Positions 27,430-36,503 of a stretch of DNA of 64,000 nucleotides are shown here, in pieces; position 1 is the stretch's first letter, and each line of letters starts with the position of its first letter. The DNA lies in NCBI RefSeq assembly GCF_000744655.1, contig NZ_JQMJ01000004.1:3410001-3474000 (forward strand). The letters run 5' to 3'. This DNA is from Streptacidiphilus rugosus AM-16 (GTDB lineage Bacteria > Actinomycetota > Actinomycetes > Streptomycetales > Streptomycetaceae). A program made the position numbers and the translations under genes. Under the pieces are notes generated by a model. That model searched no databases. It worked only from the letters and a program-made list of their open reading frames with translations, and was not told where the DNA came from.

Positions 27430-27487
27430 GTGGTTCCCCCTCAGAAGATTCTGTCGGCCATCGACGCTACACCCGTGTCATGACAAG

Positions 27488-27534
27488 AAAACGGGCCGGT
27501 ACCCGTTCCCGAGGGAACTGGTACCGGCCCGTTT
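27488..27534 (-). terminator. rplA terminator
   Basis: AAACGGGCCGGTACC and its perfect complement form a 15-bp stem around CGTTCCCGAGGGAACT-like sequence that itself folds. The A-rich/T-rich ends give a U tract on the minus strand. It lies 40 bases after the rplA stop. Confidence 0.88.
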
Positions 27535-27573
27535 CAGAACTGCCGCGAACCTGGCGCGTCGGACGACGAATCG

Positions 27574-28296
27574 TCAGACGTTGGCCGGGTCCTCCTCGAC
27601 GAGGAGGTTGCGGGTGCGGTTCGGGTCGACCTGGATGCCGGGGCCCATGGTGGTGCTCACGGCGACCTTCTTGATGTAACGGCCCTTGGCGGCGGACGGC
27701 TTGGCCCGGAGGACCTCCTCCAGCGCCGCGGCGTAGTTCTCCACCAGCTTCTCGGTGTCGAACGACGTCTTGCCGATGATCAGGTGCAGGTTCGAGTGCT
27801 TGTCGACGCGGAACTCGATCTTGCCGCCCTTGATCTCGGTCACGGCCTTCGCCACGTCCGGGGTCACGGTGCCGGTCTTCGGGTTCGGCATCAGGCCACG
27901 GGGACCGAGCACGCGGCCGAGGCGGCCGACCTTGCCCATGAGGTCCGGGGTGGCGACGACGGCGTCGAAGTCCAGACGACCCTTGGCGACCTCGTCGATC
28001 AGCTCGTCGGCACCGACGATGTCGGCGCCCGCAGCCTCCGCGGCCGCGGCACGGTCACCGGTCGCGAAGACCAGGACCCGGGCGGTCTTGCCGGTGCCGT
28101 GCGGGAGGTTCACGGTGCTGCGGACCATCTGGTCGGCCTTGCGCGGGTCGACACCCAGACGCATGGCGACCTCGACGGTCGAGTCGAACTTGGTGGTGGA
28201 GGTCTCCTTGGCCAGACGGATGGCCTCGAGGGGGGCGTACAGACGCTCGCGGTCGACCTTGGCGGCCGCGGCAGTCAGAGCCTTGCTGCGCTTCAC
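27574..28296 (-). CDS. rplA: 50S ribosomal protein L1
   Basis: A 240-residue L1 ([20 protein letters not shown]), forming the mobile L1 stalk at the E site. The [19 protein letters not shown] motif and [14 protein letters not shown] are typical. Co-directional with rplK, 87 bases downstream of it. In other bacteria L1 also represses the rplKA mRNA. Confidence 0.98.
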   Translation of the reverse strand: MKRSKALTAAAAKVDRERLYAPLEAIRLAKETSTTKFDSTVEVAMRLGVDPRKADQMVRSTVNLPHGTGKTARVLVFATGDRAAAAEAAGADIVGADELIDEVAKGRLDFDAVVATPDLMGKVGRLGRVLGPRGLMPNPKTGTVTPDVAKAVTEIKGGKIEFRVDKHSNLHLIIGKTSFDTEKLVENYAAALEEVLRAKPSAAKGRYIKKVAVSTTMGPGIQVDPNRTRNLLVEEDPANV

Positions 28297-28383
28297 TGCT
28301 GCTCCTACTGGATTTCTTGGCGTGGAGTCGTGGTTGCTACGGGCCGCGCCGGCCCTACCACGGGAAAAGCTCTACCGAGGGGT

Positions 28384-28818
28384 TCAGCCCTCGACGGTGA
28401 TGCCCATCGAACGAGCGGTACCGGCGATGATGCGCTCGGCCATCTCGATGTCGTTCGCGTTCAGGTCGGGCATCTTGGTGGTGGCGATCTCGCGGACCTG
28501 GGCAGCCGTGATCTTGGCGACCTTGGTCTTGTGCGGCTCGCCGGAGCCCTTCTCCACGCCCGCGGCCTTCAGGATGAGGCGAGCGGCCGGCGGAGTCTTG
28601 GTGACGAAGGTGAAGGAACGGTCCTCGTAGACCGTGATCTCCACCGGGATCACCATGCCACGCTGCGACTCGGTGGCCGCGTTGTAGGCCTTGCAGAACT
28701 CCATGATGTTGACACCGTGCTGACCCAGCGCGGGGCCGACGGGCGGCGCGGGGTTGGCCGCGCCGGCGTTGATCTGGAGCTTGATAAGCCCCGTGACCTT
28801 CTTCTTCTTGGGAGGCAT
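28384..28818 (-). CDS. rplK: 50S ribosomal protein L11
   Basis: A 144-residue L11 ([19 protein letters not shown]), with the proline-rich [20 protein letters not shown] loop and the C-terminal RNA-binding domain [20 protein letters not shown]. It binds the GTPase centre of 23S rRNA and is needed for the RelA response. Here it is not adjacent to nusG: a 1.3-kb gene intervenes. Confidence 0.98.
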
Positions 28819-29011
28819 GCTCTCTCCGGGTCCTTACGAGAGGTGTTCCCGACCGGCGTGCGTCAGCGCACCGGCGGGGCCTTGGATGTCCGTGTGTCGT
28901 TCGCGGCGACTCAGAGAGCCAGCAACCCGCAGTGCACACACATCGAACCAGAATAGCCCGAGACCCCGGCCAGCCCGAAATCCTCCCCCAGCCTCCGGCC
29001 GGGGAGACCGC

Positions 29012-30295
29012 CTAACGACCCAGCAGCCGGGCCACTCCCTCGGCCACTCCCCCGACCACGCGCGCCGCGCCCTCCAGCCCCGCACGGACCGGCGGCGGCA
29101 ACTGCGCGTCGTCGAACAAGCCCTCGTCAGCCTGCTCCGCCTCGACGACCGGGACGCCGGGGGGCGCCTCCAGCCGGTAGGACTCCGCTTCCTCGGGTGC
29201 GGGCCCGAGGTCGTGCAGTTCCAGGTGGCCGGTGGCCAGCACCAGACCCGTCGCCAGGTCGACGACGAGTCCGTCGCCGCCCGCGGTGATCCGGACGGCA
29301 CGGCGCCCCTCCCAGACCACCACGTCCCGCACGGCCAGCGGTCGGCGCAGCTCCGCGCGGGGGCGACGCAGGGAGTCGAGGAGGAACACCGGCGGCTCGC
29401 CGGGCCGGACGACGAGGCGGTGCGGCATCAGGCGGTAGTGCCGCTCGCCGTCGTAGGCCTGAGCCTGCGCGGCAGCAGGCCCGATGCTCCTGGTGGGGTC
29501 GATCCGGAAGCGACCGTCCTCCGCCAGGGCGATGCGGGCCTCGCCGAAGTCGGTGCGCAGCGTGCCCGCCAGACCGGTCGGCCGGGCGAGGGCCAGCAGC
29601 CGGACCACCTCCTCGACCGACGGGGCGGGCTCGTCCAGCGGCTCGGGCTCGGTCGGCTCCATCGGGGCCGGCAGCGGGACCTGGCCCTCACTCCCGCGCA
29701 GCGCCCGGCGCAGCGCCGGATCGAAGGCCATCCGCCCGAGCGTCAGTACCAGGCCCCGCGCGGTGCGACCCACCTGCGCGGCGGTCATCGCCGGCCCGGG
29801 GCCCAGCTCCGGGCCCGCCTCCGCGTGCGGCTCCGGTACCGCCGCCTCCGGGCCGATCGCCCGCACCGTGAGCGTCCGGAGGGGTCGGCCGTCGAAGACC
29901 TCGGCCAGGCGCAGCAGCAGACCCGTCTCCGCGTCGACCAGCAGCTCGATCCGCTCCACGAAGTCCATGCGCAGCACCGGCACCCTGCGGTCGGGCCGGA
30001 GCATGAGGGAGACGGCCGGGCGGCCCAGCGCCTCGGTGGACCCGCCGAGCTCCCAGCGGACGTCGCCGAAGAGCCAGTCCGGCCGGCGCACGACCGCGTC
30101 GGGATCCCGCTCCGGTATCTCCACGCCGAACGAGAGCCCTCCGCTCAGGCGTCGCACCTCCGCCGCGGCGTGCCGCTGCAGCGCGGCCTCGGCCTCGGCA
30201 TGCCGCTCGACGTCCAGCTCGACCGTCGGCCGCAGCGGCGCGTGCGCCGCGCGGTACAGCAGAACGGCGAGATCGCCCTCGTCCTCGATGCCCAT
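29012..30295 (-). CDS. Conserved hypothetical protein between nusG and rplK
   Basis: A 427-residue soluble protein with GGGGGAACGC before ATG 30295. No signal peptide or membrane helix. The sequence alternates acidic, Pro-rich linkers with beta segments. Two similar pieces, RIELLVDAETGLLLRLAEVF and GDGLVVDLATGLVLATGH, look like an internal duplication of a LolA-like or sigma-factor-regulator beta unit. Function unknown. Hairpins separate it from nusG, so it has its own transcript. Its codon use matches neighbours. Confidence 0.75.
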   Translation of the reverse strand: MGIEDEGDLAVLLYRAAHAPLRPTVELDVERHAEAEAALQRHAAAEVRRLSGGLSFGVEIPERDPDAVVRRPDWLFGDVRWELGGSTEALGRPAVSLMLRPDRRVPVLRMDFVERIELLVDAETGLLLRLAEVFDGRPLRTLTVRAIGPEAAVPEPHAEAGPELGPGPAMTAAQVGRTARGLVLTLGRMAFDPALRRALRGSEGQVPLPAPMEPTEPEPLDEPAPSVEEVVRLLALARPTGLAGTLRTDFGEARIALAEDGRFRIDPTRSIGPAAAQAQAYDGERHYRLMPHRLVVRPGEPPVFLLDSLRRPRAELRRPLAVRDVVVWEGRRAVRITAGGDGLVVDLATGLVLATGHLELHDLGPAPEEAESYRLEAPPGVPVVEAEQADEGLFDDAQLPPPVRAGLEGAARVVGGVAEGVARLLGR

Positions 30296-30316
30296 GCGTT
30301 CCCCCGTGAACGACGA

Positions 30317-30345
30317 AGCCCCGCACCCATGATGGGTGCGGGGCT
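30317..30345 (-). terminator. nusG terminator hairpin
   Basis: AGCCCCGCACCCAT pairs perfectly with ATGGGTGCGGGGCT (about 14 bp with almost no loop), 16 bases past the nusG stop. Confidence 0.85.
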
Positions 30346-30361
30346 CGCGGCTGTCAGGCGA

Positions 30362-31219
30362 TCAGTCGTTCTTGGCGATCTGGTCGAAGGAGAGCTCGAC
30401 CGGGGTCTCGCGGCCGAAGATCTCGACGAGACCCTTGACCTTCTTGGAGTCCGGGTTGATCTCGTTGATCGTCGCCTGCAGCGTGGCGAACGGGCCGTCG
30501 GTGACGGTGACCGAGTCGCCGACCTCGAAGTCCAGGACCTGGACCTCGGACGGGCGGACCGGGCTCGGCTTGCCGGCCTCCTTGGCCGCGGCGCGCTCGA
30601 CGTCGGGCGCGAGCATCTTGACGACCTCGTCCAGCGTCAGCGGGTACGGGTCGTAGGCGTTGCCGACGAAGCCGGTGACGCCGGGGGTGTTGCGGACGAC
30701 GCCCCAGGACTCGTTCGTCAGGTCCATGCGCACCAGCACGTAGCCGGGGAGCTTGTTCTGGCGAATGGTCTTGCGGTCGCCGTTCTTGATCTGGACGACC
30801 TCTTCCTGCGGCACCTCGGCCTGGTAGATGTAGTCCTCGACGTTGAGCGAGACGGCGCGCTGCTCCAGGTTGGCCTTCACGCGGTTCTCGTAACCGGCGT
30901 AGGTGTGGATGACGTACCACTCACCCGGGGCGATCCGCAGTTCCTCGCGGAAGGCGGCCACGGGGTCGATCTCCACGCCGTCATCCTCGGTGACCGCGGC
31001 CTCGGCCTCCTCGAAGGCCTCCACGGCGGAGGACTCGTCGGCGGAGACCACGTTCACGGCCTCCTCCTCGGCGGAGCGACCGGCCGCTTCCTCAGCAGCC
31101 TCGACCTCGTCGACGTCGGAATCGGCGTTGTCGACGATCTCCTCGACGGAGTCGTCGCCCCACGCCTGCTCCTCGGCCTCCAGGGCCTCAGCGGCGTCGT
31201 ACGAGTGGGACTCAGACAC
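30362..31219 (-). CDS. nusG: Transcription termination/antitermination factor NusG
   Basis: A 285-residue NusG with a 100-residue acidic N-terminal extension (many Glu/Asp/Ala), common in actinomycetes. The NGN domain begins at [20 protein letters not shown]; the C-terminal KOW domain holds [19 protein letters not shown]. NusG bridges RNA polymerase to the ribosome or Rho. It follows secE after 130 bases containing a hairpin. Confidence 0.97.
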   Translation of the reverse strand: MSESHSYDAAEALEAEEQAWGDDSVEEIVDNADSDVDEVEAAEEAAGRSAEEEAVNVVSADESSAVEAFEEAEAAVTEDDGVEIDPVAAFREELRIAPGEWYVIHTYAGYENRVKANLEQRAVSLNVEDYIYQAEVPQEEVVQIKNGDRKTIRQNKLPGYVLVRMDLTNESWGVVRNTPGVTGFVGNAYDPYPLTLDEVVKMLAPDVERAAAKEAGKPSPVRPSEVQVLDFEVGDSVTVTDGPFATLQATINEINPDSKKVKGLVEIFGRETPVELSFDQIAKND

Positions 31220-31283
31220 GTTGGCTGCTTCTTCCTGCTTGTTGCGATCGGTGGATTCAACGATACCGACACAACGTTAGCGG

Positions 31284-31312
31284 AGCGCCCGGACAAGTGA
31301 CGTCCGGGCGCT
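31284..31312 (-). terminator. Hairpin between secE and nusG
   Basis: AGCGCCCGGAC and GTCCGGGCGCT form a perfect 11-bp stem with a 7-base loop. No U tract follows. It could be a partial terminator or attenuator between the two genes. Confidence 0.6.
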
Positions 31313-31349
31313 CGGTGCTGCAGTTTGGACGGAGCAGGCCTCGGGTGCG

Positions 31350-31679
31350 TCAGCCGAAGACGATCGAGGCGAGCTTCACGAAGCCGGTGTCGAGACCGTA
31401 GACGAGCGCCATGATCACCAGCACGAAGACGATGACCACCGAGGTGTAGGAGGTCAGGTCGCTGCGGGACGGCCAGACGACCTTGCGCAGCTCGGTGATG
31501 ATCTGGCGGTAGAAGAGCGCGGTGCGCGCGAAGACGTTCGGGCCCTTGGCGCGCTTGCCGCGACCGCCCTTGCCCTCGGGGTCGCCGGCCTTGCGAGCGC
31601 GCTTCCGGTCGCGACGGGACGCTTCGTCCCCGCCGGAGCCGCTCTCAGGTGTGGCGGTGGAGCCTACGGTCTCCGTCAC
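31350..31679 (-). CDS. secE: Preprotein translocase subunit SecE
   Basis: A 109-residue SecE. I place the start at GTG 31679 (MTETVGSTATPESG) with GAGGGA 6 bases upstream; longer frames run into the tRNA. A charged N-terminal half (RRDRKRARKAGDPEGKG) precedes the conserved amphipathic helix and single membrane segment (RQIITELRKVVWPSRSDL, then a VVIVFVLVIMALVYG core). It clamps SecY in the membrane. Usual position next to tRNA-Trp and nusG. Confidence 0.95.
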   Translation of the reverse strand: MTETVGSTATPESGSGGDEASRRDRKRARKAGDPEGKGGRGKRAKGPNVFARTALFYRQIITELRKVVWPSRSDLTSYTSVVIVFVLVIMALVYGLDTGFVKLASIVFG

Positions 31680-31793
31680 TTGTCCCTCACCTGATAATCC
31701 GGGTACCAGTAGGGGCACCCGCGAACTTGCGGGGCCCCTGAATTGCACTGCCGACGGTACCGCCTGAGTCGGGATTCCGACAGGGCGGAACAG

Positions 31794-31866
31794 CAGGGCC
31801 GGAGGGACTTGAACCCCCAACAACCGGTTTTGGAGACCGGTGCTCTACCAATTGAGCTACGACCCT
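31794..31866 (-). tRNA. trnW: tRNA-Trp (CCA anticodon)
   Basis: The minus strand folds into a cloverleaf: acceptor AGGGTCG/CGGCCCT, D arm TAGCTCAATTGGTAGAGCA, anticodon stem CCGGT/ACCGG with loop CTCCAAA (anticodon CCA), T arm GGGGGTTCAAGTCCCTC. The CCA end is not encoded. A tRNA-Trp upstream of secE is the usual actinomycete order. Confidence 0.96.
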
Positions 31867-32078
31867 TCGAGCCCGGGGTGCGGACTCGCAGACCCAACCT
31901 ACAACATCCCGGCGTCCGCATCCGCGTCCTGCCGTCGTGCCGTCGGTGGGCTTCCAACGAGGGTTGAGTGTAGGGGGTAGCGGGCCCGCACGTCGAATGA
32001 GTTCCGCAGCTCGCGCCCGTTCGGGTCGTATCGCGGAACGCCGCGCCCCGGATTCCGGGCTTCTGCGAGCATGCAGAC

Positions 32079-33323
32079 ATGAGCGCTGGAACCCCCACCC
32101 CTGACGCAAGCACCCGTCCGGCCGACCGCCGGGTCTCGGCCCGCATCGGCGCCATCGCGGAGTCGGCGACGCTGGCCGTGGACGCCAAGGCGAAGGCCCT
32201 CAAGGCCGCCGGGCGCCCGGTGATCGGCTTCGGCGCGGGCGAGCCGGACTTCCCGACGCCGGACTACATCGTCGAGGAGGCCGTGGCCGCCTGCCGCGAC
32301 CCGAAGAACCACCGCTACACGCCGGCCGGCGGGCTGCCGGAGCTGAAGGCGGCGATCGCGGCCAAGACGCTGCGCGACTCCGGCTGGGCGGTCGACGCCT
32401 CCCAGGTGCTGGTCACCAACGGCGGCAAGCAGGCGATCTACGAGGCCTTCGCGGCGCTGCTCGACCCCTCCGACGAGGTCATCGTGCCGGCGCCCTACTG
32501 GACCACCTACCCCGAGTCGATCCAGCTCGCGGGCGGCGTGACGGTGGAGGTCGTGGCCGACGAGACGACCGGCTACAAGGTCTCCGTCGAGCAGCTGGAG
32601 GCGGCCCGCACGGAGCGCACCAAGATGCTGCTCTTCGTCTCCCCCTCGAACCCGACCGGCGCCGTCTACACCCGCGCCGAGGTCGAGGCCGTCGGCCGTT
32701 GGGCGGCGGAGCACGGCCTCTGGGTGCTCACCGACGAGATCTACGAGCACCTGGTCTACGGCGACGCGGAGTTCGTCTCGCTGCCGGTGGCGGTGCCCGA
32801 GCTGGCCGACAAGTGCGTCGTGGTCAACGGCGTGGCCAAGACCTACGCGATGACGGGCTGGCGCGTCGGGTGGGTGATCGGCCCCGGCGACGTGATCAAG
32901 GCGGCGACGAACCTGCAGTCGCACGCCACCTCGAACGTGAGCAACGTCGCCCAGCGGGCGGCGCTGGCGGCGATCGCCGGGGACCTCTCCGCGGTCGACG
33001 AGATGAAGGTCGCCTTCGACCGTCGGCGGCGCACGATCGTGCGGATGCTGAACGAGATCCCCGGTGTGGTCTGTCCGGAGCCCGAGGGCGCGTTCTACGC
33101 GTACCCCTCGGTCAAGGGCCTGCTGGGCAAGGAGATCCGCGGCAGGCGCCCGGCCACCTCGGCCGAGCTGGCGGCGCTGATCCTCGACGAGGCCGAGGTC
33201 GCGGTCGTCCCCGGCGAGGCCTTCGGCACGCCCGGCTACCTGCGCCTGTCGTACGCGCTGGGCGACGCGGACCTGGTCGAGGGCGTCACCCGGCTGCAGA
33301 AGCTGCTGGCCGAGGCAGAGTAG
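32079..33323 (+). CDS. aspC: PLP-dependent aspartate aminotransferase
   Basis: A 414-residue class I aminotransferase. Motifs are [30 protein letters not shown] (phosphate cup), [23 protein letters not shown] and the Schiff-base lysine K254 in [24 protein letters not shown] carries the carboxylate-binding Arg. It interconverts aspartate and 2-oxoglutarate. Divergent from tRNA-Trp/secE, the standard streptomycete arrangement. A terminator follows at 33385. Confidence 0.93.
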   Translation: MSAGTPTPDASTRPADRRVSARIGAIAESATLAVDAKAKALKAAGRPVIGFGAGEPDFPTPDYIVEEAVAACRDPKNHRYTPAGGLPELKAAIAAKTLRDSGWAVDASQVLVTNGGKQAIYEAFAALLDPSDEVIVPAPYWTTYPESIQLAGGVTVEVVADETTGYKVSVEQLEAARTERTKMLLFVSPSNPTGAVYTRAEVEAVGRWAAEHGLWVLTDEIYEHLVYGDAEFVSLPVAVPELADKCVVVNGVAKTYAMTGWRVGWVIGPGDVIKAATNLQSHATSNVSNVAQRAALAAIAGDLSAVDEMKVAFDRRRRTIVRMLNEIPGVVCPEPEGAFYAYPSVKGLLGKEIRGRRPATSAELAALILDEAEVAVVPGEAFGTPGYLRLSYALGDADLVEGVTRLQKLLAEAE

Positions 33324-33384
33324 GCGGGCACCGGATCCAGCGCAGGAGCGAGCGCTGGAGCAGGCACGACGCGGCACGGCTCAC

Positions 33385-33430
33385 GGAGGCCCCTCGATCA
33401 CTCGATCGGGGGGCCTCCGATTGTTGTTTC
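33385..33430 (+). terminator. Terminator after aspartate aminotransferase
   Basis: GGAGGCCCC and GGGGCCTCC enclose an internal CGATCACTCGATCG element and are followed by a T-rich GATTGTTGTTTC tract on the plus strand. Confidence 0.85.
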
Positions 33431-33463
33431 CCTTCGGGCGGGTCGATGCGCAAGGATCTGTGG

Positions 33464-34552
33464 ATGGAACAGGTCCTCGCCCCGTCCCGTCCCTCCGACA
33501 CGCCGTCCGACACCTCCGGCACCGCGTCGTCCACCCGGCGCGATGTGCGCCTGCTGCCCAAGGCGCACCTCCATCTGCACTTCACCGGTTCCATGCGCCC
33601 GGCCACGCTGCTGGAGCTGGCGGAGAAGCACGGCGTGCGGCTGCCGGAGGCGCTGAGCTCGGGCGAGCCGCCGAGGCTGCGGGCGACGGACGAACGCGGC
33701 TGGTTCCGCTTCCAGCGGCTGTACGACGCGGCACGCTCGGTGCTGCGGGACGAGGACGACATCCGGCGGCTGGTGCGCGAGGCCGCGGAGGACGAACGGG
33801 CGGACGGCTCGGGCTGGCTGGAGATCCAGGTCGACCCGACCTCGTACGCGCCACGCCTGGGAGGCCTGATCCCGGCGCTGGAGTTGGTACTCGACGCGGT
33901 CGACGAGGCCTCGCGCGAGTCGGGCGTGGGCATCCGGGTGCTGGTCGCGGCGAACCGGATGAAGCACCCGCTCGACGCCCGCACGCTGGCCCGCCTCGCG
34001 GTCCGCTTCGCCGACCGGGGCGTCGTCGGCTTCGGCCTCTCCAACGACGAACGCCGGGGCCTGGCACGGGACTTCGACCGCGCCTTCAGGATCGCCACGG
34101 AGGCGGGCCTGCTGGCCGCCCCGCACGGCGGCGAGCTGGCCGGGCCGGAGAGCGTCCGCTCCTGCCTGGACGATCTCGGCGCCCGGCGGGTGGGCCACGG
34201 CGTCCGCGCCGCGGAGAGCCCGGTGCTGATGCGCCGTCTCGCGGAGGAGCAGATCACCTGCGAGGTGTGCCCGGCGTCCAACGTCGCGCTGGGCGTCTAC
34301 GAGCAGCAGGAGGACGTCCCCCTGCGCCGCCTCTTCGACGCGGGCGTGCCGCTGGCCCTGGGGGCGGACGATCCGTTGCTGTTCGGCTCCCGTCTGGCCG
34401 CGCAGTACGAGCTGGCGCGCGACAGCCACGGCTTCACCGACGAGGAGCTGGCCGAGCTGGCCCGTCAGTCGGTGCGCGCGTCGCGGGCCCCGGAACCGGC
34501 CCGGGTCTCACTGCTGAGCGGCATCGACGCCTGGCTGGCGCAGCCTGCCTGA
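33464..34552 (+). CDS. Adenosine deaminase family protein
   Basis: A 362-residue protein from ATG 33464, preceded by AAGGA. Zinc-binding HLHLHFTGS at the N-terminus, APHGGELAGPE, RVGHGVRAAE and a C-terminal GADDPLLFGS (zinc Asp) give the full set of adenosine deaminase residues. It would hydrolyse adenosine or a related purine to the 6-oxo form. The ligand LHLHFTGS differs slightly from the common HLDG; substrate could be another adenine derivative. The 3' end overlaps a convergent membrane-protein frame by 88 bases. Confidence 0.87.
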   Translation: MEQVLAPSRPSDTPSDTSGTASSTRRDVRLLPKAHLHLHFTGSMRPATLLELAEKHGVRLPEALSSGEPPRLRATDERGWFRFQRLYDAARSVLRDEDDIRRLVREAAEDERADGSGWLEIQVDPTSYAPRLGGLIPALELVLDAVDEASRESGVGIRVLVAANRMKHPLDARTLARLAVRFADRGVVGFGLSNDERRGLARDFDRAFRIATEAGLLAAPHGGELAGPESVRSCLDDLGARRVGHGVRAAESPVLMRRLAEEQITCEVCPASNVALGVYEQQEDVPLRRLFDAGVPLALGADDPLLFGSRLAAQYELARDSHGFTDEELAELARQSVRASRAPEPARVSLLSGIDAWLAQPA

Positions 34553-35139
34553 CCGGCGGCTCCGGCCCGGCCGGGGGCCGGCGGCGCGCACAGGGCCACG
34601 GCGACCAGGGCCGCGCCCACGGGCAGGAAGTCCAGGTCCCCCGTCCCCAGCAGCATGCCGCCGAGCACCACGAACGGCGCCCAGCGCGGCAGCAGCCGCG
34701 GCGCCGCACCGTAGGCGGCGAGGGCGGCGAGCGTGGTGAGGCCCGCCACGAAGCAGGCGGGGCCGCTGGAGTAGAACCAGGCCTTGAGCACCGGCACGGC
34801 GTCGACCCGGTCCCAGACCGAGACCATCGCGGCGTGGTTCGCGGAGGTCAGACCCGCCCAGAGGTCGACGACCGCCTGGCCGATCGTGCCGACCAGGCCC
34901 ACCTGGGCGAGAGCGAGCACCAGCCGGCCGGCCAGGGGGCGGGTCGCGTACCGGGCGAGCGCGACCAGCACGGGCGCGAAGGCCAGCAGCGAGAGCAGGA
35001 AACAGAGGTGTCCGAGGGTCCAGCCGAGGCCGGGAGCCCGGTGATGGCTGGCGAGCCGGATCGCGCCGTAGGCGGCCAGCAGCAGCGGAGCGGTGAGGAA
35101 GGCGGCCCTGGGCCGCACGCGGCGAGTCATGACGATCAT
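34465..35139 (-). CDS. Integral membrane protein of unknown function
   Basis: About 224 residues from ATG 35139 (MIVMTRRVRPRAA). Five or six hydrophobic helices are visible, including FLTAPLLLAAYGAIRLA, HLCFLLSLLAFAPVLVALA, LVLALAQVGLVGTIGQAVV, ACFVAGLTTLAALAAY and FVVLGGMLLGTGDL. The tail of about 30 residues is read opposite the end of the adenosine deaminase gene. The long hydrophobic pattern and the codon bias over the membrane part suggest a real gene. No family recognised. Confidence 0.6.
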   Translation of the reverse strand: MIVMTRRVRPRAAFLTAPLLLAAYGAIRLASHHRAPGLGWTLGHLCFLLSLLAFAPVLVALARYATRPLAGRLVLALAQVGLVGTIGQAVVDLWAGLTSANHAAMVSVWDRVDAVPVLKAWFYSSGPACFVAGLTTLAALAAYGAAPRLLPRWAPFVVLGGMLLGTGDLDFLPVGAALVAVALCAPPAPGRAGAAGQAGCASQASMPLSSETRAGSGARDARTD

Positions 35140-35386
35140 CGTCCCGGCCCCCCGCCGCCCGCGCGGTAGCGCGGACATCCCACTCGGTGGTGGTGCCTGC
35201 TCCAGTGCGACCCCCACGCCCGGCCTCCCAGGCGCGCCCGACGGCTGCGGCACCGCCGCGCCCCGGCTCCGCCGCGCGGCGGCCCGTGGATCCCCGGCAT
35301 CCCGCGCACCGAACCCTTCGCCGCCGTCCTCACGCTCCGCGTCGCCCGCGACAGTGGTCCCGCCGCGCGGCCGTGGCCGGCAGGCC

Positions 35387-36445
35387 CTACAGCGCGACGC
35401 CCACCATGACCGGCTCGTTCACCAGCGTCACGCCGAACGCCGCCGCGACGCCGTCGCGGACCTCGCGGGCGAGGGTCAGCAGGTCGGCGGCGGTGGCGTC
35501 GCCGCGGTTGGTGAGGGCGAGGGTGTGCTTGCCGGAGAGGCGGGCGCGGCCGGCGCCGTACCCCTTGGTGAAGCCGGCCTTGTCGATGAGCCAGGCCGCC
35601 GAGGTCTTCACGTGTCCCTCGCCCGCCGGGTAGGCGGGCGGCTCGACGTCGGAGCCGAGGCGCTCGGCCGCCCGGGCCAGGAACGCGGCGTGCTCGGCCT
35701 CGGTGAGGATCGGGTTGGTGAAGAAGGAACCCGCCGACCAGGTGTCGTGGTCCTCGGGGTCCAGCACCATGCCCTTGCCCGCGCGGAGCTTCAGCACCGT
35801 CTCCCGCGCGGCGCCCAGCTCCGCCCGCTCGCCCGGCGCGACGCCGAGCGCGCGGGCCGCCTCCGCGTAGCGGACCGGGGTGGACGCGCCGGACGCGTCC
35901 TCCAGCGCGAAGGTGACGCGCAGCACCACGTAGCGGTCGGGGTCGGCCTTGAAGCGGCTGTGCCGGTAGCCGAAGCCGCAGTCGGCGGCGGCCAGCGTCA
36001 CCGTCTCGCGGGCGTGGCGGTCGTAGGCGACGACCTCCGTGACGGTGTCGGCGACCTCCTGGCCGTAGGCGCCGACGTTCTGCACCGGTGTGGCGCCGGC
36101 CGAGCCGGGGATGCCCGCGAGGAACTCGATGCCGGCCAGGCCGTGGTCGACGACGACGCGGTCCACCGCGTCCGCCCAGACCTCGCCGGCGGCGAGGGTG
36201 AGCCGGGTGCCGTCGAGGGCGAAGCCCTCGGTGGCGATGCGCAGCACGGTGCCGGGGAAGCCCTCGTCCCCGATCACCAGGTTGCTGCCGCCGCCGACGA
36301 GCAGCAGCGGCTCGCCCGCGTCGTCCGCGGCGCGCACGACGGAGACCACGTCGGCGTCGGTCGTGGCCGTCACCAGGCGGGCGGCGGGTCCGCCGATGCG
36401 GAGGGTGGTCAGCGGGGCCAGGGGCGCGTCATGGAGTTCCTGCAC
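35387..36445 (-). CDS. murB: UDP-N-acetylenolpyruvoylglucosamine reductase
   Basis: About 352 residues. I prefer GTG 36445 (MQELHDAPLAPLTTLRIGG), because longer frames run back into the MFS transporter gene. FAD-binding features are LLVGGGSNLVIGDEGFPGTV and GIPGSAGATPVQNVGAYGQEV, and the C-terminal part has GSFFTNPILT with the catalytic Ser. It reduces UDP-GlcNAc-enolpyruvate to UDP-MurNAc in peptidoglycan synthesis. A 150-residue C-terminal domain indicates a type I enzyme. Confidence 0.93.
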   Translation of the reverse strand: MQELHDAPLAPLTTLRIGGPAARLVTATTDADVVSVVRAADDAGEPLLLVGGGSNLVIGDEGFPGTVLRIATEGFALDGTRLTLAAGEVWADAVDRVVVDHGLAGIEFLAGIPGSAGATPVQNVGAYGQEVADTVTEVVAYDRHARETVTLAAADCGFGYRHSRFKADPDRYVVLRVTFALEDASGASTPVRYAEAARALGVAPGERAELGAARETVLKLRAGKGMVLDPEDHDTWSAGSFFTNPILTEAEHAAFLARAAERLGSDVEPPAYPAGEGHVKTSAAWLIDKAGFTKGYGAGRARLSGKHTLALTNRGDATAADLLTLAREVRDGVAAAFGVTLVNEPVMVGVAL

Positions 36446-36457
36446 GGGGACAAGCCT

Positions 36458-36481
36458 ACGGGCCCGCCGTGGCGGGCCCGT
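36458..36481 (-). terminator. Hairpin after the MFS gene
   Basis: ACGGGCCCGCC and GGCGGGCCCGT form an 11-bp inverted repeat between the MFS stop and the murB start. Confidence 0.65.
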
Positions 36482-36503
36482 CGCTCCACTGCTTCGGCTG
36501 GGT

